A stretch of DNA of 64,000 nucleotides, taken from positions 227,114-291,113 of the forward strand of contig NZ_JAUJZH010000006.1 in assembly GCF_030486595.1 (NCBI RefSeq), given 5' to 3'. Position 1 is the stretch's first letter. Every line of letters starts with the position of its first letter. The stretch comes from Variovorax ginsengisoli. Its GTDB lineage: Bacteria > Pseudomonadota > Gammaproteobacteria > Burkholderiales > Burkholderiaceae_C. The notes under the pieces are model-generated. The model was not told the origin of the DNA. It saw only the letters and a program-made list of their open reading frames with translations, and did no database searches. Below are positions 51,912 through 60,754 of the stretch, piece after piece. The position numbers and the translations under genes are program-made.

Positions 51912-54299
51912 CTAGTTGCGGAACAAGTCCATGATCCGGCTGCGCTCGTCCGACGGCGGCTCAGGCTTCGTTGGCGGGGCCACCTCGACGGGAACGGGTG
52001 CGGACACTCCCCACGGGTTGGCGAGCCCACTGCCCGGTGCAAAGTCTTCGTAGTACCACTCGCCACCGACATGGACCACGCCGTCGGGCGGCTGTAGTTC
52101 GGTCACGGGCACACCTCGGATCGCGGTCTCCATGAAACTGATCCAGATCGGCAGGCTCAGGCTGCTGCCCGTCTCCTTGTCTCCCAGGCTGCGCGGCGTG
52201 TCGTACCCCATCCAAGCGATGGCGGTCATCGTCGGCTGGAAGCCCGCGAACCAGGTGTCGATCGAGTCGTTGGTGGTTCCCGTCTTGCCATAGAGATCGT
52301 CGCGCTTGAACGCCTGATAGGCCTTCGCGCCGGTACCGCCCTTGACGACGCTCTGCAGCAGCGTGTCCATGATGAAGGCGTTGCGCCGCGGAATGGCGCG
52401 CATCGATTCATTGAGCTGCGTCGGCCGGGGCGCGACCAGTACCTTGTCCTTGTGGTCGGTGATGCGAGTGATCAGGTAAGGATTGACGCGATAGCCGCCA
52501 TTGGCAAACACCGAGTAGGCGGTTGCCATCTGCATCGGCGTGACCGCACCGGCGCCCAACGCCATCGGCAGGTAGGCAGGGTGCTTCTCGCGATCGAAGC
52601 CGAAATTGGTGATCCAGTCCTGCGCGTAGCGGATGCCGATCGATTGCGTGACGCGCAGCGTGACCATGTTGACGGACTTCATGAGTGCGGTTCGAAGCGG
52701 CATCGGTCCGGAGAAGGTCCCCCCATAATTCTTCGGCGCCCATGGCTGGCCGCCTGTGGTGGCCGCGTCGAAGTAGAGTGGGCCATCGTTGACCACGGTG
52801 GCCGGCGTGAAGCCTTTTTCAAGCGCTGCCGAGTAGATGAACGGCTTGAAACTCGAGCCCGGCTGACGCCACGCTTGCGTGACATGATTGAACTTGTTCT
52901 TGTTGAAATCGAAGCCGCCCACCATGGCCTTGATGGCGCCGTCGCGCGGATCCATCGCAACGAACGCTCCTTCGACCTCGGGCAGCTGGGTCAATCCCCA
53001 CGCATCCTTCGGCGTCTTCGCAAGGCGAACCACCGCCCCTCGACGGATCATGATGTTGCGTGGCGCCTTGTCCGCCAATCCCGACTGCACGGGACGCAGC
53101 CCGTCGCCGACGATGTGGAAGGTCTCGCCGTTCGCACGCACGGCCGTCACCTCCTTGGCACTGGCCTTGAGCACCACCGCGGCAATCAGGTCGCCGTAGT
53201 CGGGGTGCTCCGCCAGCGCGTCGTCGATCGCGCCTGCGCGCTTGCCCGGATCGTCGGGCAGATCCACGAATGCTTCCGGTCCACGGTAGATCTGGGTTCG
53301 CTCGTAGCCCACGATTCCGTCGCGCAGCGCCTTGTAGGCGGCCGACTGGTCGACCGCAGAAATCGAGGTGTAGACCTTGAGTCCGCGGGTGTAGGTGGCA
53401 TCGCCATACTGTGCGTAGATCAACTGACGCACGGTTTCGGCTACATATTCAGCGCGCAGAAGCGCGGGGCCGGGGGGATCGCGCAGCCGAAGCTTCTCTT
53501 GCCGGGCCGCCGTCGCTTCCTCCGGCGTGATGAAACCGTTTTCCTGCATTCGGTCGATCACATAGAGCTGGCGTTCTCGTGCCCGCACGGAGTTGTTGAC
53601 AGGGTTGTTGGCGCCAGGCGCTTTGGGCAGCCCCGCCAGCATGGCCGCCTGCGCGATCGAGATATCCTGGAGCGGCTTGCCGAAATAGGCCTCCGAGGCC
53701 GCAGCGAAGCCGTACGCCCGCTTGCCGAGAAACACCTGATTCAGATAGATCTCGAGGATCTGATCCTTGGTCAACAGTTGCTCCAGCTTGAATGTGAGCA
53801 GAACCTCGTAGACCTTGCGGGTCACGGTTTTTTCGGAAGTCAGGTACGCGTTGCGTGCCACCTGCATCGTGATGGTCGAGCCACCTTGGCTCTTCGCCCG
53901 GTTCAGGTTTGCGTACCCCGCGCGCAGCATGCTCTTGAAGTCGACCCCATTGTGGTCGTAGAAACGCGCGTCTTCCGCGGCCAGCACGGCGTCTTTCATC
54001 AACTTGGGTATTGTCGAGATCGGCGTGAATTCGCGGCGCTCTTCACCGTATTCGCCGATCAGAATGCCCTCCGAGGAAAATACCCGCAGCGGCAGCCTCG
54101 GGCGATAGTCCTGAAGCTCGGCAACATTTGGCAGGTTCGGATAGGCGACCACGAGTGCAGTCAAGACGACGAACGACAAGCCCAGTGCCGCCGCCAGGGC
54201 CAGCCCTGTGAACCAGAACACGACGCGCAGGAGCCAAGATCGCCAGGATCTGGAAATCGGCTTGTCGGCGTGTCGCGAAAAATGCGATGGGTCGGCCAT
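51912..54299 (-). CDS. mrcA: Penicillin-binding protein 1A (bifunctional)
   Basis: This 795-residue class A PBP polymerises and crosslinks peptidoglycan. A short cytoplasmic tail and a transmembrane helix (residues 23-52) precede the glycosyltransferase domain (catalytic motif EDARFYDHNG at 109-118, QGGSTITMQVARN, KRTYGFAAASEAYFGK-like KRAYGFAAASEAYFGK) and the transpeptidase domain with SSFK (Ser482), SVNM and KTGTTND motifs. An OB-like insertion lies between them. ATG 54299 is chosen as the start of the cytoplasmic tail; the longer frame to 54875 overlaps the ClcA gene. The gene has housekeeping character and normal codon use. Confidence 0.94.
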   Translation of the reverse strand: MADPSHFSRHADKPISRSWRSWLLRVVFWFTGLALAAALGLSFVVLTALVVAYPNLPNVAELQDYRPRLPLRVFSSEGILIGEYGEERREFTPISTIPKLMKDAVLAAEDARFYDHNGVDFKSMLRAGYANLNRAKSQGGSTITMQVARNAYLTSEKTVTRKVYEVLLTFKLEQLLTKDQILEIYLNQVFLGKRAYGFAAASEAYFGKPLQDISIAQAAMLAGLPKAPGANNPVNNSVRARERQLYVIDRMQENGFITPEEATAARQEKLRLRDPPGPALLRAEYVAETVRQLIYAQYGDATYTRGLKVYTSISAVDQSAAYKALRDGIVGYERTQIYRGPEAFVDLPDDPGKRAGAIDDALAEHPDYGDLIAAVVLKASAKEVTAVRANGETFHIVGDGLRPVQSGLADKAPRNIMIRRGAVVRLAKTPKDAWGLTQLPEVEGAFVAMDPRDGAIKAMVGGFDFNKNKFNHVTQAWRQPGSSFKPFIYSAALEKGFTPATVVNDGPLYFDAATTGGQPWAPKNYGGTFSGPMPLRTALMKSVNMVTLRVTQSIGIRYAQDWITNFGFDREKHPAYLPMALGAGAVTPMQMATAYSVFANGGYRVNPYLITRITDHKDKVLVAPRPTQLNESMRAIPRRNAFIMDTLLQSVVKGGTGAKAYQAFKRDDLYGKTGTTNDSIDTWFAGFQPTMTAIAWMGYDTPRSLGDKETGSSLSLPIWISFMETAIRGVPVTELQPPDGVVHVGGEWYYEDFAPGSGLANPWGVSAPVPVEVAPPTKPEPPSDERSRIMDLFRN

Positions 54300-54412
54300 G
54301 GCAGCAAGCAAGATGCTCGACGGCCAAGTGTCGCCGAATTGCCGCTGAAACGCCTGCGATTTCGACGAGGACCACTCCACCAACCCGGGTCGTTCCGTAG
54401 CCTCGCCTCGTT

Positions 54413-55720
54413 CTATCCGGAGGTACGCAGTTTGCGTTCGGCCCGTTCGCGCAACAGGTCGTAGATCGGCGGGATGCCGAGCAGGTTCATCATCACCATG
54501 GCGCCAAAGCAGGCCGCCAGCATCGGCAGCAGCAAATTGACGCTGCCCGTCATCTCCACGGCCAGGCAGATTCCCGTCAGCGGCGCACGGACGACTGCGG
54601 TAAAGAACGCTGCCAGGCCGACGACGGCGTAGGCGGTCGGAGACGCGCTGTCCGGAAACCACTGCCCGTACAGCCGACCGAATACGAGGCCGATCTGCGC
54701 GCCGAGGACGAGCATCGGCGCGAACAAGCCGCCGGGCGTGCCGGCCGCATAGCAAAGGGGACCGAACGCGAAGCGGAATGCGAAGATCAGGCCGATGGCG
54801 GACAGGGATCCGGCGTTGAGCAGCGCCTGCTGCGTGAGCGCGTCTCCGCCTCCGACCCATGCGGGCGCCAGCCAACCCAGGAGGCCGACGCCGCCGCCGA
54901 CCAACGCCGCCCGAGCCGCTACCGGAATCCCGTCAGCCTGATCGGCTATCGCCAGTGCGCCCATGACGGCGCGCGTGTAGGCGGCAGCCACGAGCGCTGC
55001 AATGACACCGAGGGCCACATGGACCGGCACCGTCGCGAAGCCGGGGAAGGCTTGCGCCGGCACGGCGAAATCCGGCTCCACGCCCACGAACACGCGCGCC
55101 ACGGCGATCGCGCCCGCCGAGGCACCCAGTGCCGCGGCTGCGGTGCGCGTGTCGAAACGCCGCAGCAGTTCCTCCAGCACGAACACAGCGCCGGCGATCG
55201 GGGCGTTGAAGGCCGTGGCGAGTCCCGCGCCCGCGCCCGCGGCGAACAGCACTCGGGCGTCGACTCGACCGCGCCGGAACAACCGGCCGATCAGGTCCGC
55301 GATCGAGTGCCCCATCTGCACACTGGGCCCTTCGCGACCGAGGGCGAGGCCGGAGCCGATGGCGAGCACTCCGCCGACGAACTTGACAATGGCGGTGCGC
55401 ACGGGTCTGCCCGGTTCGCCGCCGTTGATCGCAGCCTCGACCTCAGGTATGCCACTACCCGCCGCATTCGGGGAAATCCTGCTCACCAGCGCTGCGGCAA
55501 ACGCAGTCGCCGCAGCGGCGCTGGCGACCACGAGCAAAAGGCCAGTGAGCCCCTCCTGATGCGCCCAGGCAATGTACTCGCCTCGCAGGGCATCGGCCCC
55601 CTGAAGCAGGAGCCTGAATACGGCGCAGACGAGCCCCGTGGCACATCCCACGAGCAGCGACAGCAGCGCGAGAACCAGCGTGCCGGCTCTGCTGTCGTCC
55701 TGATCGAGATCTGGCGCCAT
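54413..55720 (-). CDS. clcA: ClC-type chloride/proton antiporter or channel
   Basis: This 435-residue polytopic protein has ClC selectivity motifs: GSGIPE at residues 88-93, GREGP with gating Glu130, and the internal proton-path region FVLEELLRRF (Glu183-Glu184). The last motifs, GGLFAPMLVLGAQIG and AVVRAPLTGICLAVEMTG, are also typical. It exchanges two Cl- for one H+, helping acid resistance. It starts at ATG 55720 and is followed after 113 bp by the PBP1A gene. The gene is complete. Confidence 0.92.
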   Translation of the reverse strand: MAPDLDQDDSRAGTLVLALLSLLVGCATGLVCAVFRLLLQGADALRGEYIAWAHQEGLTGLLLVVASAAAATAFAAALVSRISPNAAGSGIPEVEAAINGGEPGRPVRTAIVKFVGGVLAIGSGLALGREGPSVQMGHSIADLIGRLFRRGRVDARVLFAAGAGAGLATAFNAPIAGAVFVLEELLRRFDTRTAAAALGASAGAIAVARVFVGVEPDFAVPAQAFPGFATVPVHVALGVIAALVAAAYTRAVMGALAIADQADGIPVAARAALVGGGVGLLGWLAPAWVGGGDALTQQALLNAGSLSAIGLIFAFRFAFGPLCYAAGTPGGLFAPMLVLGAQIGLVFGRLYGQWFPDSASPTAYAVVGLAAFFTAVVRAPLTGICLAVEMTGSVNLLLPMLAACFGAMVMMNLLGIPPIYDLLRERAERKLRTSG

Positions 55721-56247
55721 ATTGTTGTCACTCGAGGGGACTGCCTGCAGACGCGGCGCCGATGATGACGTGGTCGGAGGTCGCGCGCGCTTTCAGGCGC
55801 AATTTTCCTTTGGCCTCAGCAGCAGCCGCAGTGGGCCTCAAAATGTACCAAACAAGAAGCTTCTAGGGGCTTCCGGAGAAGGGGCTGTTTCAAACGTCGC
55901 AACCTTGGCGGGCTTCGCCGAGGCGATTTTGCAAGCTGGAGCACGTGCTGGTCTCGCTATCTGGCGACGAATTTCGGCGTGTTACCAATCTTGCGCTGAA
56001 ACTTGTAGGGCGCCAGCGTCGAAACGCCTGGTCAAAAGGGTCGCGGGCATCGCGATACGCCAGCTGCCGATCGACGTACGCGCCTTCACAAAACTAAGGG
56101 TGCGGCAGACGTGCGGCGGAAGCGGACTTCACTCACTCAAAGAATTGTGTCGTCGCAGAAGCTCCGACCCGCCTGCCGATGCTGCCAAATAGCCGCCTCC
56201 GGGAATTGCTGCCGCATCACTGGACGTCTGCCGCCTATTGTTTGCCA
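55721..56247. other. Intergenic region without recognisable gene
   Basis: This 527-bp region shows no convincing ORF with a start and ribosome binding site. An imperfect hairpin GAAGC-GCTTC sits near 55857-55875. The base composition is more even than in the neighbours, which suggests decayed or non-coding sequence. It marks the start of the degraded right end. Confidence 0.4.
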
Positions 56248-56523
56248 TCATGGGAAGGTCAAGTCCAAACCGAGCATCCCGCTAAGCCCGAAAGTCAGGA
56301 GCAAGAGGCCCAGGAGCGACAGCGCGAAGACTGCGGCCACCTTGCCGCCTGCGCGCAGCACCGCGCCGCTCTTCTCCTTCTCCTTCCCCTTCTGTCCTCG
56401 TTCGTAATGCCACTTGATGGCCAAGAACATGCACGTGCCGAACACGAGAACCTTGAACGTAACGAAGACTATAGGTACCCAATCCATTATTTCGAGTATT
56501 TCCAGGTTGTTGCTTGACACCAT
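56248..56523 (-). CDS. Small two-helix membrane protein (91 aa)
   Basis: Two hydrophobic segments are seen: WVPIVFVTFKVLVFGTCMFL (about residues 15-34) and VAAVFALSLLGLLLLTFGL (about 63-81), joined by a lysine-rich loop (ERGQKGKEKEKSG). ATG 56523 or ATG 56487 are possible starts; neither has a strong ribosome binding site. The positive loop predicts a cytoplasmic turn and periplasmic termini. No family is recognised. Confidence 0.6.
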   Translation of the reverse strand: MVSSNNLEILEIMDWVPIVFVTFKVLVFGTCMFLAIKWHYERGQKGKEKEKSGAVLRAGGKVAAVFALSLLGLLLLTFGLSGMLGLDLTFP

Positions 56524-56908
56524 CTATCGTCAGCAGCACGACGTCAGAACGCTGCTTCGGCTGCTTCATTTTTGTGTTCAACCCTTCGTCGAATCAACTT
56601 CCCATCGTGTCTGTCAGCGCGGCTGCTTGTGGCCGCCCGACGCGATAACCGCTTTGCGTGTGACCGATAGTCTTGCGATAAACACCTGATATGCATAGGT
56701 TCAGAACCCGTGAATTTCACCATATCAGACGACCTGTGCCCGCAACGCGATAGGAGCTCTACGCTGAGGAGGTCACCCAGCAAATTCGCACTGGTCAGTG
56801 AAGGCTGGCGACTGACTGCAAGCAGTCTTGACCTGTCACCCCAAAATCCCGAACTTATCCTCTCGCACAGAGTGCTACGGACTTCCGCACACAGTTCCAC
56901 CTGCTGCG
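56524..56908. other. Intergenic region, nothing recognised
   Basis: This stretch of 385 bp holds no frame that looks coding on either strand. It borders the truncated LysR gene and may be part of the same rearranged segment. Confidence 0.35.
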
Positions 56909-57195
56909 TCACCGACGCTCGGCAAGCTTGGGCGAAATTCGTTCAGCCAGAAAGTCGATGAAGGCGCGCAAGCGAAGCGGCATGACCCTTTGGTTCAAGA
57001 AGATCGCGTTGATTTCCTCGATGTCGCCGGCATTGAAGCCCAACAAGATCTCCACGAGCCTGCCAGCATGAATGTCGTCTGCCACATAAATCAAGCCAAG
57101 CCGCGCGATGCCAAGGCCTCGCAGCGACAGATCGCGCGTGGTTTCACCGTTGTTGCTCGGCATTCCGCCGCGAACAGGGATCAGAACAAACTTGC
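56909..57195 (-). pseudogene. C-terminal fragment of a LysR-type regulator
   Basis: The frame reads VLIPVRGGMPSNNGETTRDLSLRG, then LGIARLGLIYVADDIHAGRL and ends in a RAFIDFLAERI-type tail. It matches the last third of an LTTR effector domain. The DNA-binding part is missing; upstream the frame meets a stop within ten codons, and SDR-like sequence begins about 40 bp further on. It is a truncated relic joined to another gene remnant. Confidence 0.65.
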
Positions 57196-57234
57196 CACGC
57201 GCACGCCGAGGCGCTCATAGGTGCGCCCACTTCT

Positions 57235-57619
57235 TCACTTCTTCGCGAGCATCCTGGGAAGTAGTGACGCGACAGGCGCACGCCCGACATCACGTTGACT
57301 TCGATCATGCACAGCCAATCGTCATCGGAGATCTCGCCGAAGGGCTTGGCCTCGTAGAAGTCGAGCTTGTTGGCGAGGATGTCGGTGTCGACCAGTGCGG
57401 CCACCCCTGCGGCCGTACTCTGATCGGGGACGACAGCCGATACATTGCTGCCGGGCGCGCTGGCTACGATTTCGGCCAGGGCCGCGTCAGCTTGTCGCGG
57501 CTGCGGCCGGTAAGTGTGACAGCGACGCCCTCGCGTGCCAAGGTACGGGCGATCGCCAGGCCGATGCCCGCGGTCGCGCCGGTCACGATGGCTGTCTTGG
57601 ACTCGAGTTGACGGTCAAT
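57235..57619 (-). pseudogene. Short-chain dehydrogenase/reductase, truncated and frameshifted
   Basis: QLESKTAIVTGATAGIGLAI is the SDR cofactor motif TGxxxGIG. The frame is lost after SRDKL (near 57494) by one base, resumes as AALAEIVASAPGSNV in another frame through KPFGEISDDDWLCMIEVNVM, and is lost again at YFP/RMLAKK followed by TGA at 57235-57237. The catalytic YxxxK is absent. The position where an ATG would be expected reads ATT (57617-57619) after a GAGGAG motif. About half of a normal SDR remains. It is clearly decayed. Confidence 0.75.
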
Positions 57620-57633
57620 TTGTCGCTCCTCGA

Positions 57634-58153
57634 TCAGTTGGCGGCCGGGGGCGGGTATTTGTCGATGTCCTCCCTGGAAGGCTCGCCGTGCAGCCAGTTG
57701 ACTTTCCATCCGCTCTCGAGGATGTTCAGTGTCTGCGAGCCGGCAGGAAGCCAAGCTTCGTGCTCGGTGCCCCCGGCATGCCGAAGTAAGCACCGTTCTC
57801 GCCTTGTAGCGACCACCGTTCGACTCGAGGACGTGCGTACCGCCGGCCACGACGATGTGCGCTTCGGCCAGTTAGTGCGTGTGGGGCTTGATCTGCACAG
57901 CCATGGGCGTGCGAAACATCAGTAGCGTCAGGTTTGTCTTCGGGTTGACATGCAGGATGGCATATTCGGGTGAGTTCTTCCCTGCGGACGGGATCGTCTT
58001 CTCCCACTTGAGATCGCGAGGATTTTTCAGTTCTGGCAGCTCCATGGCCGCCGGAATGGCCGTGGAAGGAGCGGCGGGCGTAGCCGCCGAAGGAAGGGAC
58101 GACAACAGGGCAACCAGGACGGCGCCGGCGGCAAGCGTTTTGGAGAGTTTCAA
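57634..58153 (-). pseudogene. Cupin-domain secreted protein, multiply disrupted
   Basis: An N-terminal signal peptide (KLSKTLAAGAVLVALLSSLPSAA) leads to a cupin-like domain. The frame reads PMAVQIKPHTH and then meets TAA near 57870. The homologous sequence continues (LAEAHIVVAGGTHVLESNGG), shifts frame to SLQGENGAYFGMPG, and shifts again to GTEHEAWLPAGSQTLNILES, ending at stop 57634. One nonsense codon and two frameshifts make function very unlikely. Pieces align with the ChrR-like/cupin domain found near SDR genes. TTG 58153 is a possible start. Confidence 0.7.
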
Positions 58154-58267
58154 AGTTGGCTTTCGATGGAACCGGGTGGATGTCGCTCCCCTTCGAAGGG
58201 CGTGAGGCAAGTGTCTTTCTTGCCTCCGGTTTCAGTAAGCCGAAGAGTTCACATGCCGAGGGAAAAC

Positions 58268-59038
58268 TCAACGCGCATCGCCGTCCGCGCGAACCAGCCC
58301 CACGCCGGCCTTGCGCAATGGCTCGATCATTTTTCTCGACGCCTGCGTCGAATGCACGATGCGTCCTGCGCGCTTGAGCGGATGAACCTGCCAGGCCGAG
58401 ACAGCACCGAGCTTTTCGGAAGAAGCCAGCACCACGGTCTCGGCTGACGCATCCATCAGCGCGCGCTTGACCTGCGCCTCCTCCATGTCGCCCGTGGTGA
58501 GCCCAGCCTCTGCCTGCACGCCGGTGACGCCCATGAAGTAAGTGTCGGCGCGAATGCGGGAGATGGCCTCCATCGTGGCCGCCCCCACCGTGACGACCGA
58601 ATGCTTGAACAGGCGACCGCCCAGCAGGACGACCTCGACGTCTGCGTGGGAGACCAGTTCGACCGCCACCGACGGGCTGTGGGTGACGACCGTCGCGCGC
58701 AGGTCCATGGGCAGGTGCCGCACCAGTTGCACAGCGGTCGTGCCGCCATCGATGAAAACCACTTGCCCGCCAAGGACGAGCCCCGCCGCGGCGCGTCCTA
58801 TCGCCACCTTTTCCTCCGGCACGAGTTGCATGCGCCGCGCGAAATCGCCTTCGGCCGCTGCCACGGGCAAGGCACCGCCGTGCACGCGCTTGAGCAGGCC
58901 TTGCGCCGCCAGCTCGCGCAGATCGCGCCGGATCGAATCCTCCGACAAGCCCAGTTGGGCGCCCAGATCCTTCGCGACGATGCTGCCTTCGCGACGAAGC
59001 AATGAAAGGATGTGTTGCTTGCGCTGGCTTGTCAGCAT
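58268..59038 (-). CDS. DeoR family transcriptional regulator
   Basis: This 256-residue repressor has an N-terminal helix-turn-helix (RKQHILSLLRREGSIVAKDL, residues 5-24, then GLSEDSIRRDLRELAAQGLLKRVHGGA) and a C-terminal sugar-phosphate sensor domain with DGGTTAVQLVRHL and GVTGVQAEAGLTTGD. It starts at ATG 59038 after AAAGGACA. It diverges from a NUDIX hydrolase gene; direct repeats in the 83-bp gap are candidate binding sites. The effector is probably a phosphorylated sugar or nucleoside. The gene is intact although its neighbours are decayed. Confidence 0.92.
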   Translation of the reverse strand: MLTSQRKQHILSLLRREGSIVAKDLGAQLGLSEDSIRRDLRELAAQGLLKRVHGGALPVAAAEGDFARRMQLVPEEKVAIGRAAAGLVLGGQVVFIDGGTTAVQLVRHLPMDLRATVVTHSPSVAVELVSHADVEVVLLGGRLFKHSVVTVGAATMEAISRIRADTYFMGVTGVQAEAGLTTGDMEEAQVKRALMDASAETVVLASSEKLGAVSAWQVHPLKRAGRIVHSTQASRKMIEPLRKAGVGLVRADGDAR

Positions 59039-59082
59039 TTCATGTCCTTTGATCGGGGGTTTTCGAACCGCACGGAAACCGG

Positions 59083-59112
59083 TTTGCACGATATTGCTTG
59101 GTTTTGCACGAT
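59083..59112. promoter_or_regulatory. Direct repeat TTTGCACGAT, probable DeoR operator
   Basis: TTTGCACGAT occurs at 59083-59092 and at 59103-59112, exactly 20 bp apart on the same strand, in the divergent promoter region between deoR and the NUDIX gene. Direct repeats at two-turn spacing are typical of DeoR-family operators. Both copies lie between the two start codons. Confidence 0.55.
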
Positions 59113-59121
59113 TCTACCCAT

Positions 59122-59727
59122 ATGATCGGCACCATGAATCTGCAAGATCGCGTGCGGGTGCGCAAAGTCACCCTGCTCTCCGACAACTGGTACACGCTGA
59201 AGACGACGAGCTTCGACTGGCTGCGCAATGACGGCCAGTGGCAGCGCATGAACCGGGAGACCTATGACCGCGGCAATGGCGCCACGCTGCTGCCCTATGA
59301 CCTCGTGCGCCGCACGGTGCTGCTGACGCGGCAGTTCCGCTACCCGGCGTTCGTGAACGGTTGCGGCGACCTGTTGATCGAGGCGGCCGCGGGTCTGCTG
59401 GACGACGCCGAACCCGAGCAACGCATCCGGGCGGAGGTCGAGGAAGAACTGGGCTACCGGCTCGGGCCGGTGCGCAAGATCTTCGAATGCTTCATGAGCC
59501 CGGGTTCCGTCACCGAGCGCCTGCACTTCTTCGTCGCGCCCTATGACAGTTCAATGCGCATCGGCGCTGGCGGTGGACTGGCCGAGGAAGGGGAAGACAT
59601 CGAGGTGCTGGAACTGAGCATCGACGATGCGTTGGCCAGGGTGGCCGATGGGCGTATTGCGGATGCCAAGACCGTCATGCTTCTGCTGCACGCCCAACTG
59701 CATGTGTTTGGAGCGGCGCAACGCTGA
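59122..59727 (+). CDS. NUDIX hydrolase (NudK/YffH-like nucleotide-sugar pyrophosphatase)
   Basis: This 201-residue protein shares the start LQDRVRVRKVTLLSDNWYTLK and DRGNGATLLPYDL with NudK-type GDP-mannose pyrophosphatases. Its NUDIX box reads GLLDDAEPEQRIRAEVEEELGY near residues 95-116, close to the consensus with conserved Glu residues. It would hydrolyse a nucleoside diphosphate linked to a sugar. ATG 59122 or ATG 59134 may be used. It is divergent from deoR, which likely controls it. Confidence 0.87.
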   Translation: MIGTMNLQDRVRVRKVTLLSDNWYTLKTTSFDWLRNDGQWQRMNRETYDRGNGATLLPYDLVRRTVLLTRQFRYPAFVNGCGDLLIEAAAGLLDDAEPEQRIRAEVEEELGYRLGPVRKIFECFMSPGSVTERLHFFVAPYDSSMRIGAGGGLAEEGEDIEVLELSIDDALARVADGRIADAKTVMLLLHAQLHVFGAAQR

Positions 59728-59742
59728 GCATATGACGCTCGA

Positions 59743-59833
59743 GCGCGCGCCCCCCGCGCGCGCGGCGGTCTAGAACGAGATTAAAGTTTGCCCCGGCACC
59801 TCCGCTAAGTACCTGCCACCGTTAGGTTTTTTT
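59743..59833 (+). terminator. GC hairpin and T-run after the NUDIX gene
   Basis: GCGCGCG at 59743-59749 pairs with CGCGCGC at 59755-59761 across a five-base C-rich loop, about 15 bp after the stop. A second weak stem (ACCT 59811-59814, AGGT 59824-59827) is followed by seven Ts at 59827-59833. Either could end transcription; neither is a textbook terminator. Confidence 0.3.
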
Positions 59834-59876
59834 GCCCTCGCCTGCTAGTGTCGTGAGTTAGAAGTTCGTTGAACTA

Positions 59877-60701
59877 GGGCGTGTTAACACTAACTGAGTT
59901 GACCATGGATGACGACAGATAATTCATGCATGGAGATCACACCAGCCCAATTCGCCCAGATCGAGCACTGCCTGCCTCTGCAGCGCGGCAATGTAAGCCT
60001 CTCGAATTTGGACGTGTTGAATGCGATCCTTTATGTTGCAGAGCACGGATGCAAGTGGCGCGGCCTGCCCAAGCGCTTCGGCAACTGGCACACCATCTAC
60101 ACGCGCATGAATCGGTGGTCCAAGAGCGGCGTGCTGGATCGCGTGTTTGCCGAGCTTCAGCAGGTCCAGGTCGTGCGCATCAAGATCGAGGCGGTGTCGC
60201 TGGACAGCACCATCGTGAAGGTTCATCCCGATGGCACTGGTGCGTTAAAAAAAAACGGTCCCCAGTCTATCGGTCAATCCAGAGGCGGGTGGACCACCAA
60301 GATTCATATGGTTGCCGCGGATGCTCGAACGGCCGTAACGTTTTCCCTCTCGCCTGGCCAAGCGCACGACGCGCCCGCAGGACGCGCTTTGCTGAGCAGC
60401 TTGGGTGCACCCGACCGACCTCTCCACCTGCTCATGGATCGCGCCTACGAGGGCAATGAGACACGGCAGTTGGCACTCGATCTGGGCTTCATTCCTGTCG
60501 TTCCGCCCAAGCAAACCCCGATGACGCCATGGGAGTACGACCGAGCGATGTACAAACGTCGCAATGAGATCGAACGCCTCTTTCGGCGCCTCAAAGGCTA
60601 CCGCCGGATCTTCTCTCGCTTCGAAAAACTCGATGTGATGTTCATCGGCTTCATCAGCTTCGCGCTGATCGCCGACGGACTTCGTTTGTGTTAACACGCC
60701 C
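59877..60701. mobile_element. IS5-family (IS427-like) insertion sequence nested in IS630
   Basis: The 14-bp inverted repeats GGGCGTGTTAACAC (59877-59890) and GTGTTAACACGCCC (60688-60701) delimit an 825-bp element. TA flanks both ends (59875-59876 and 60702-60703), as expected for a 2-bp target duplication. It has inserted in the untranslated leader of the IS630 element, so it is the younger insertion. Its transposase stop lies inside the right repeat. Confidence 0.88.
59930..60694 (+). CDS. IS5-family transposase
   Basis: The 254-residue DDE transposase starts MEITPAQFAQIEHCLPL, with HGCKWRGLPKRFGNWHTIYTR as the DNA-binding region. DDE residues lie in SLDSTIVKVH, LLMDRAYEGNE and NEIERLFRRLKGYRRI. 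Many members of this group make the protein from two overlapping frames; here the A9 run at 60247-60255 is read through in a single frame (GALKKNG). ATG 59930 gives the family start; the frame can extend to 59909. It is uninterrupted and probably active. Confidence 0.9.
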   Translation: MEITPAQFAQIEHCLPLQRGNVSLSNLDVLNAILYVAEHGCKWRGLPKRFGNWHTIYTRMNRWSKSGVLDRVFAELQQVQVVRIKIEAVSLDSTIVKVHPDGTGALKKNGPQSIGQSRGGWTTKIHMVAADARTAVTFSLSPGQAHDAPAGRALLSSLGAPDRPLHLLMDRAYEGNETRQLALDLGFIPVVPPKQTPMTPWEYDRAMYKRRNEIERLFRRLKGYRRIFSRFEKLDVMFIGFISFALIADGLRLC

Positions 60702-60754
60702 TAATCAAAGAGCGCCGAATCGATCGTGTACCGTATGCACACGACGAGGCGGCC

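Noticed and set aside
52452..54464. A 670-codon plus-strand frame opposite PBP1A
   Set aside because: Antisense to a complete PBP1A with all catalytic motifs; the composition is typical of a shadow frame.
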